Positions 59,537 to 64,000 of a stretch of 64,000 nt of DNA are shown one piece after another. Every line of letters starts with the position of its first letter. The stretch's first letter is position 1. The stretch comes from Amphritea japonica ATCC BAA-1530 (GTDB lineage: Bacteria; Pseudomonadota; Gammaproteobacteria; Pseudomonadales; Balneatricaceae). The notes beneath the pieces are model-generated. The model was given only the letters and a program-made list of their open reading frames with translations. It ran no database searches and was not told the DNA's origin. The DNA lies in the NCBI RefSeq assembly GCF_016592435.1, contig NZ_AP014545.1, positions 3,356,693 to 3,420,692 on the forward strand, given 5' to 3'. Made by a program: the position numbers and the translations under genes.

Positions 59537-60421
59537 ATGGACAAGCTCAATCTAATGACCTCTTTCATAGCCGTTGTCGAAGAGGGTAGTTTTACCGCCG
59601 GCGCCCATCAGCTAGGTAAGACAAAAGCACTGTTAAGTACCCATGTATCTCAACTGGAAGCCTGGTTAAAGGTTCGCCTTATTATCCGTTCAACCCGCAG
59701 CATGCAATTAACGCCCGAAGGAAAAATCTACTATGAACAGGCAAAGAAAATTCTCGATGATATTGCCACTCTGGAAGCCGAGCTCCTCTATAAGAATCAA
59801 TCGCTGGTAGGACGCTTAAGAATTTCTGCCCCAACTACCTTTGGCGAAATTGTCCTGATGCCCTTTGTTGCCCGTATGATTACCGATCATCCTGAGCTCA
59901 ATATTGATTTGGTGCTGAATGACCGCTATGTCGATCTCATAGGAGACGGCTACGATATGGCTATCAGGATTGGAGAACTACAGGATTCCAGCCTGATTGC
60001 TCGCCCCGCCGGATTCCGTAAACTGTTACTCTGTGCAGCACCTGCTTTCCTTGACCGTTACGGCCTTCCAGAAAAGTTGCAGCAACTGGAGTCTATGCTA
60101 GGAGTGTTTGATAGTAACCTGCGCGAAGGGGCCTGTTGGAGCTTCCAACAAGGGGACCGTAATATTGAAATAAAACCGATTTTCATTACCCGTGTAAACA
60201 GTGCTCTGGCCGCTGCAAACATGGCACGAACCGGAACGGTGTTAGCGCAATGCCCTGATTTTGCAGTTCAGGGAATGCTACAGCGTGGTGAGTTGATCCC
60301 ACTGTTTGAGGAATATTCTCAACAGGCGCTTCCCGTCAGTATTGTTTACCCTCACCGGCAACACCTTTCCACAAAAGTTAAATTCTTTTCTGATGGGCTG
60401 ATAAAGTACTTGTCAGCATAA
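59537..60421 (+). CDS. LysR-family regulator of the quinone-reductase pair
   Basis: 294 residues, CrgA-like subgroup: MDKLNLMTSFIAVVEEGSFT and LGKTKALLSTHVSQLEAWLK in the winged helix, RLRISAPTTFGEIVLMPFV and DMAIRIGELQDSSLIARPAG in the ligand domain. It is divergent from the quinone reductase/LigB-dioxygenase pair and convergent with dmpP; it most likely controls the pair. Confidence 0.92.
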   Translation: MDKLNLMTSFIAVVEEGSFTAGAHQLGKTKALLSTHVSQLEAWLKVRLIIRSTRSMQLTPEGKIYYEQAKKILDDIATLEAELLYKNQSLVGRLRISAPTTFGEIVLMPFVARMITDHPELNIDLVLNDRYVDLIGDGYDMAIRIGELQDSSLIARPAGFRKLLLCAAPAFLDRYGLPEKLQQLESMLGVFDSNLREGACWSFQQGDRNIEIKPIFITRVNSALAAANMARTGTVLAQCPDFAVQGMLQRGELIPLFEEYSQQALPVSIVYPHRQHLSTKVKFFSDGLIKYLSA

Positions 60422-60422
60422 T

Positions 60423-60444
60423 AAAAAAGCCGCATAAGCGGCTA
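60423..60444 (-). terminator. Terminator of the phenol hydroxylase operon
   Basis: Minus strand AGCCGC, TTAT, GCGGCT followed by TTTTTTA, 22 bp after dmpP. Also close behind the convergent LysR gene. Confidence 0.85.
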
Positions 60445-60465
60445 TTGAGTATGAAATTTAAGCGA

Positions 60466-61527
60466 TCAGATCCGTTTAAACAATGCAGATTTACTCTGCT
60501 CCTCGGCACCATCTGCCGCAGTCACAAATCGCTCCATATGAATGTCTCGTTCAAACAAACGCCCATGCATCAGCGTCGTTATTGCCGCATCAATCATCGG
60601 CGGAGGGCCGCAAAGATAGGCTTTATTACCATCAAAACGACCATCAAAGTGTGCGTTTGCTGCCTCGTGAACAAAACCCGTAAAACCTTCCCAGTTATCG
60701 CCCTCTTCCGGCGCATTTAGCGCAGGTACATAGGTGAAATTAGAAAATTCGTTATCCAGGTTCTCAAATAGCTCACGGTTATACAGCTCAGAGACATTCC
60801 GCGCGCCCTGCAGTAGGGTGATCTGTCGACCATCACCCTCTTCCAGCATATCCAGAATCATCGATTGAGGGCTGGATAAGCCGGAGCCTCCCGCAATAAA
60901 AATCGCACCCTGCTCATCTGATTTACGCACAAAGAATTGCCCATACGGGCCACTGACATCCAGGGTATCACCCACTTGAAGCTGTTCATGCAGATAAGTC
61001 GTGCCCGCACCACCCGGTACCAGACGGACATGTAACTCGAGAGTTTTCCCATCGGAAGGTTTATTGGCGATGGAAAACGCACGATTACCCTCAACACCCG
61101 GAATATTCAGATTGATATACTGACCGGCCTGGAACTCCATCGTATTATCCAGCTCAAAAAATATCCCTTTGATAGTCGGCGACAGATCCTGAACTTCGGT
61201 CACTGTGCCAACAAAATCCAACACCGGATAACCGGCAAAGTCTTCATCAACATCGATATCAGCCTCAATCACCATATCGGACTCAGGTGTACAGCAGCAG
61301 GCCAGAATTTTACCCTCTTCACGCTCCATATCCATTAGCGCAAAGGGCGAGGCATTGCCCAGATCCCCTTCTCCTTCAAGTACCTGCACTTTACAAGTAG
61401 CGCAGGTTCCATGGCCACACGCAAAGGGTAACCAAACCCCCTGCCGCAGGGCAGCATCCAGGATGGTCTGACCCTCTTCAACCTCGATAACATCGCCGGT
61501 TGGTTCTACTGTCACTTCATAACTCAT
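60466..61527 (-). CDS. dmpP: Phenol hydroxylase reductase component P5
   Basis: Passes electrons from NADH through FAD and a 2Fe-2S cluster to the hydroxylase. 353 residues: ferredoxin domain with CGHGTCATCKVQ (about 37-48) and CCCTPESD for the fourth ligand, FAD domain RAFSIANKPSDG (about 150), NAD domain FIAGGSGLSSPQSMILDML and YLCGPPPMIDAAI. Last gene of the operon, before its terminator. Confidence 0.96.
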   Translation of the reverse strand: MSYEVTVEPTGDVIEVEEGQTILDAALRQGVWLPFACGHGTCATCKVQVLEGEGDLGNASPFALMDMEREEGKILACCCTPESDMVIEADIDVDEDFAGYPVLDFVGTVTEVQDLSPTIKGIFFELDNTMEFQAGQYINLNIPGVEGNRAFSIANKPSDGKTLELHVRLVPGGAGTTYLHEQLQVGDTLDVSGPYGQFFVRKSDEQGAIFIAGGSGLSSPQSMILDMLEEGDGRQITLLQGARNVSELYNRELFENLDNEFSNFTYVPALNAPEEGDNWEGFTGFVHEAANAHFDGRFDGNKAYLCGPPPMIDAAITTLMHGRLFERDIHMERFVTAADGAEEQSKSALFKRI

Positions 61528-61593
61528 ATATTCACCTTGCTACGGGGTTACCGGAAAACCGACACCCCGCCATACTCAGACGAAGCTGTGGAC

Positions 61594-61956
61594 TTAAACG
61601 CCCAAACCGTTATAGCCTTTTAACTCTGGTGTTTTAAATCGAATCATCGACTTATGATCTACACCCTGAGCCTCCAGACTTACATTCAACTGCGGTTTAA
61701 ACGGTTCGTTATTCAGCATCCATTCAACGGTATCCCAGTTGATCTGACTAAATTCAGGGTGCTGACTAAATGCCTCCGGTAAAATTTGGTCCATCACAGC
61801 AGAAAACGGCATGGAGGGTGGCAGCGGGAATGCTTTAGCTGCACAAAACATACGATGTTCATCCCAGCCAAAATATACAATCTGATTGCCACCGAAGTTT
61901 TCAACCCGATCCATTCGTTCGCCCTGATAGCCAGGCTTAAGTGCAAATACAGGCAT
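61594..61956 (-). CDS. dmpO: Phenol hydroxylase component P4
   Basis: Small subunit of the hydroxylase oligomer. 120 residues, family length, with MPVFALKPGYQGERMDRVENFGG at the start (about 1-23) and INWDTVEWMLNNEPFKP in the middle. Between the large subunit and the reductase, the standard order. Confidence 0.95.
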   Translation of the reverse strand: MPVFALKPGYQGERMDRVENFGGNQIVYFGWDEHRMFCAAKAFPLPPSMPFSAVMDQILPEAFSQHPEFSQINWDTVEWMLNNEPFKPQLNVSLEAQGVDHKSMIRFKTPELKGYNGLGV

Positions 61957-62020
61957 TTTTATATCCTCTTATGACCCCGGAGTAGTTCCCTACCCCAGGT
62001 TTATTATTCTTATTGAAGGC

Positions 62021-63523
62021 TTACGCCACGCCTTTCCACTTGTTCCAGCGTTGCTCATCCGGCGAACCTTTGATATCCATATTGTCTACACCGACATTCA
62101 TCCGGTAGAAATCGCTGAGAATATCGCCTACTTCCGGACCACCACAGTTGCCCTGGAATATCTGGTGTACTGGCAACCAGGCCTGAACATACTTCTCTGG
62201 CTCTTCTTTGAAGATGTCGCAGCAACCGTCAGAACAGAAGTGGTAACGCTCACCTTGATAAACGGTATCGCGCATAGAGTTCTGATTCGGGTTATCCATT
62301 TCGGTAAACAGCATCGGGATCTGACAGGTTTGGCATAGCTGTGGCAGGCCAGAGGTATAGAATCGCTCACCTTTAGCTTCCTGTTCTTTAGCCAGCTCCC
62401 ACATCGGGCGATAGTATTTATCGAATGTGTCCGGATATTTCTCTGACAACCAATCCAGCTCCTGATCAGATGGAATCCAGGTGTGGAAACCCGCTGCATG
62501 ACCATGGGTATAGAATGTCCACCAGGCCTGATGCGAAATGTGTTCTTTCTCTTTCTCGATTACATCTGCATATTTCGGCATCGTAATACCGTAACGCGCC
62601 AGGTCTTTAAACAGCGCACCACCTGCTTCTTCAAAGTACACTTCCCAGGCTTCTTTCCAGGACATCACTTTGTTAGGCAGCATGTAGTCCATCATCATCG
62701 CTACAATTGTCAGCAGACGAGTACCGCGCCAGAACCACTTATCGATCCATTTCTGGACAATCGGCACATTATCTTCATGCTGCTCCAACAGGAACTTGAT
62801 CACTTCAAGACCCAATGTCATATGACGGGCTTCATCAGACTGAGCTGAGAAACCGAAGGTAACAGTCGCCATATCACCGTTGTGTGCAGCACCGGACATG
62901 AAGGGTACGAATAGCAAGTTTGTCAGCACATATTCAAAGGAGAAGCCAATCGCAATCATGAACTCAAACGGACCAGCAGAACGCGCATCAGTAAAGAATG
63001 AACGCGGTACAGATAAATACCATACGCGATCGTGCATATGGCTAAATTCCTGGAACCCATCGAAGAATTTATTGTAGTGGCTCATCGCATGGATCTGCGT
63101 CTGCACATGACGCAGCTCGTCCAGCGACTGCATCTGACAGGCAACCCGGGCACCTACACCACTAAATTGCCGACCTACGTGAGCAAAACCCTGGTACGCC
63201 TGATATTCCAGCGGTGATACGCCTGTCAGGAAGATCTTCACCGCGTTAACATAGCGTGGATCGACAACATTCAGGTGACCATTGTTTTGAGAAAAGGCAT
63301 CCAGAATGGCATATAACTTTTTCTCTTTCTCCGCCTGATACTTCCAATAGGAGTCCATCGTCAGACGGAAAGGGTCTTCCCATTTATTCCAGTCGGTAAT
63401 TTTAATACCTTCAAACTCTTCATATGGAAATGCTTTTTTCGGATCTTCGTAGGAAAAATCCCAATCAAGATCACGGGTTAGCAGGCGATATTTATCTTTG
63501 ATATTTAGTTTTTTAGCAGCCAT
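62021..63523 (-). CDS. dmpN: Phenol hydroxylase large (catalytic) subunit P3
   Basis: Bears the di-iron centre that hydroxylates phenol to catechol. 500 residues from ATG 63523 (MAAKKLNIKDKYRLLTRDLDW); the frame is open to 63547 within dmpM. Di-iron motifs are LDELRHVQTQ (about 137-146) and SDEARHMTLGLE (about 230-241), each with the Glu-x-x-His pair. A C-terminal YHS-type segment (CQTCQIPML ... YHFCSDGCCDIFKEEPEKY, about 400-450) is as in DmpN. Confidence 0.96.
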   Translation of the reverse strand: MAAKKLNIKDKYRLLTRDLDWDFSYEDPKKAFPYEEFEGIKITDWNKWEDPFRLTMDSYWKYQAEKEKKLYAILDAFSQNNGHLNVVDPRYVNAVKIFLTGVSPLEYQAYQGFAHVGRQFSGVGARVACQMQSLDELRHVQTQIHAMSHYNKFFDGFQEFSHMHDRVWYLSVPRSFFTDARSAGPFEFMIAIGFSFEYVLTNLLFVPFMSGAAHNGDMATVTFGFSAQSDEARHMTLGLEVIKFLLEQHEDNVPIVQKWIDKWFWRGTRLLTIVAMMMDYMLPNKVMSWKEAWEVYFEEAGGALFKDLARYGITMPKYADVIEKEKEHISHQAWWTFYTHGHAAGFHTWIPSDQELDWLSEKYPDTFDKYYRPMWELAKEQEAKGERFYTSGLPQLCQTCQIPMLFTEMDNPNQNSMRDTVYQGERYHFCSDGCCDIFKEEPEKYVQAWLPVHQIFQGNCGGPEVGDILSDFYRMNVGVDNMDIKGSPDEQRWNKWKGVA

Positions 63524-63534
63524 TTTTTCTACCC

Positions 63535-63804
63535 CTACTGTTTCCATTCGAGAACGAACTGGTCGTCATCTTCATCTACGTTGCCACCCAGAGTGATCAG
63601 GTTGATGTGCAGTTCCTGCACATCCCAGTCTCGCCCCATCTTTTCTTCAACCACTGCGCGTTCGATGACCAGCTTATTCTCCTGTTCAATACGAATCATG
63701 GCCGGCATGTGGATAACAGTTGCATCAGGATTACTCTCTTCGATCGCTTCCACGATATAGCGAGACTCATCATTATCCTGGAGTGCTATATATACTTTTG
63801 ACAT
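63535..63804 (-). CDS. dmpM: Phenol hydroxylase regulatory component P2
   Basis: Cofactor-free effector protein (MmoB/DmpM family) that binds the hydroxylase and is required for turnover. 89 residues: MSKVYIALQDNDESRYIVEA at the start and GRDWDVQELHINLITLGGNV near the C-terminus. Between dmpL and dmpN. Confidence 0.95.
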   Translation of the reverse strand: MSKVYIALQDNDESRYIVEAIEESNPDATVIHMPAMIRIEQENKLVIERAVVEEKMGRDWDVQELHINLITLGGNVDEDDDQFVLEWKQ

Positions 63805-63836
63805 TGTTATAGTCCTTATTCTTATTGTCGGCAGAC

Positions 63837-64000
63837 TTACTTAAACAGGCCGGCTTTATTTAAACGCTTGTCCATCGCAGCGACCGCGTTATTCAATGCT
63901 TCAGCATCGAGCATCTCTTCAGCCAATGGCGCCAACGCTTCAATCGCTTTACCTTTCCAGTGACCAATCCACTGCTCCAGCTGTTGTTTGTTCGCATCAG
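63837..64000 (-). CDS. dmpL: Phenol hydroxylase component P1, C-terminus (partial)
   Basis: The frame enters from the window edge and ends at TAA 63837, giving 53 codons. It reads QQLEQWIGHWKGKAIEAL, PLAEEMLD and ends KRLNKAGLFK, as the C-terminus of the DmpL/TomA1 subunit. It is 32 bp before dmpM. The N-terminus and any dmpK lie outside. Confidence 0.88.
   Translation of the reverse strand, partial: DANKQQLEQWIGHWKGKAIEALAPLAEEMLDAEALNNAVAAMDKRLNKAGLFK

Overview
The window (about 50% GC, tightly packed, bacterial signals throughout) looks like the chromosome of a marine gammaproteobacterium, most likely an Oceanospirillales member close to Neptuniibacter, Neptunomonas, Amphritea or Marinobacterium. 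This rests on the queA-tgt-yajC-secD-secF order, a finR-like/fpr pair, a TAXI-type TRAP system, ANR-type and sigma-54 signals, and a DmpR-regulated phenol catabolic cluster. The genus is an inference; no rRNA gene is present.

Layout. 1-1.75 kb: the N-terminus of a very large secreted protein carrying a LEPR-XLL-type motif, preceded by its likely TolC-type outer-membrane partner. 2.2-10.7 kb: housekeeping block of rnr, secF, secD, yajC, tgt and queA. 10.9-12.9 kb: a two-gene unit (membrane protein with a CxxCH motif; ethylbenzene-dehydrogenase-related haem-binding protein) below an ANR/DNR-like box. 13.2-20.1 kb: trhO, a response regulator/histidine kinase/VWA-protein module, and a finR-like regulator divergent from fpr. 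20.2-20.7 kb: tRNA-Leu(CAA) followed by a tandem array of degenerate tRNA-derived repeats, each complete unit ending in its own terminator. 20.9-25.1 kb: diguanylate cyclase, RES/Xre toxin-antitoxin pair, selO. 25.4-28.1 kb: a bufferin-type (gig-like) copper/gold-binding peptide operon, bufABCD. 28.5-29.2 kb: a glutathione transferase gene interrupted by one in-frame TGA. 29.7-38.0 kb: TAXI TRAP transporter, UspA protein, RpiR-family regulator, enoyl-CoA hydratase and NDP-forming acyl-CoA synthetase, a probable carboxylic-acid uptake and activation locus with a strong palindromic operator.

38.1-64 kb: aromatic catabolism. A DmpR/XylR-family sigma-54 activator lies divergent from a LysR regulator. 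On the minus strand run (i) a YCF48-like lipoprotein, RND/MMPL transporter, DUF1302 and DUF1329 operon with a sigma-54 promoter and a DmpR/XylR-like upstream site, (ii) a meta-cleavage operon dmpQBCEFGH-ABM-dmpI with its own sigma-54 promoter, and (iii) a multicomponent phenol hydroxylase operon dmpLMNOP whose upstream end leaves the window. Phenol would be hydroxylated to catechol, cleaved to 2-hydroxymuconic semialdehyde, and taken through the dehydrogenase/4-oxalocrotonate branch to acetyl-CoA and pyruvate. The hydrolase dmpD is missing from its usual place. A LysR regulator with a glutathionyl-hydroquinone reductase and a LigB-type dioxygenase separates the hydroxylase and meta operons.

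Points most worth following up: the tRNA-Leu-derived repeat array; the sigma-54 and upstream-site evidence tying the RND/DUF1302/DUF1329/YCF48 operon to the phenol regulon; the bufferin operon; the ANR-box-linked haem protein pair; and the RpiR operator shared in part with the TRAP promoter.
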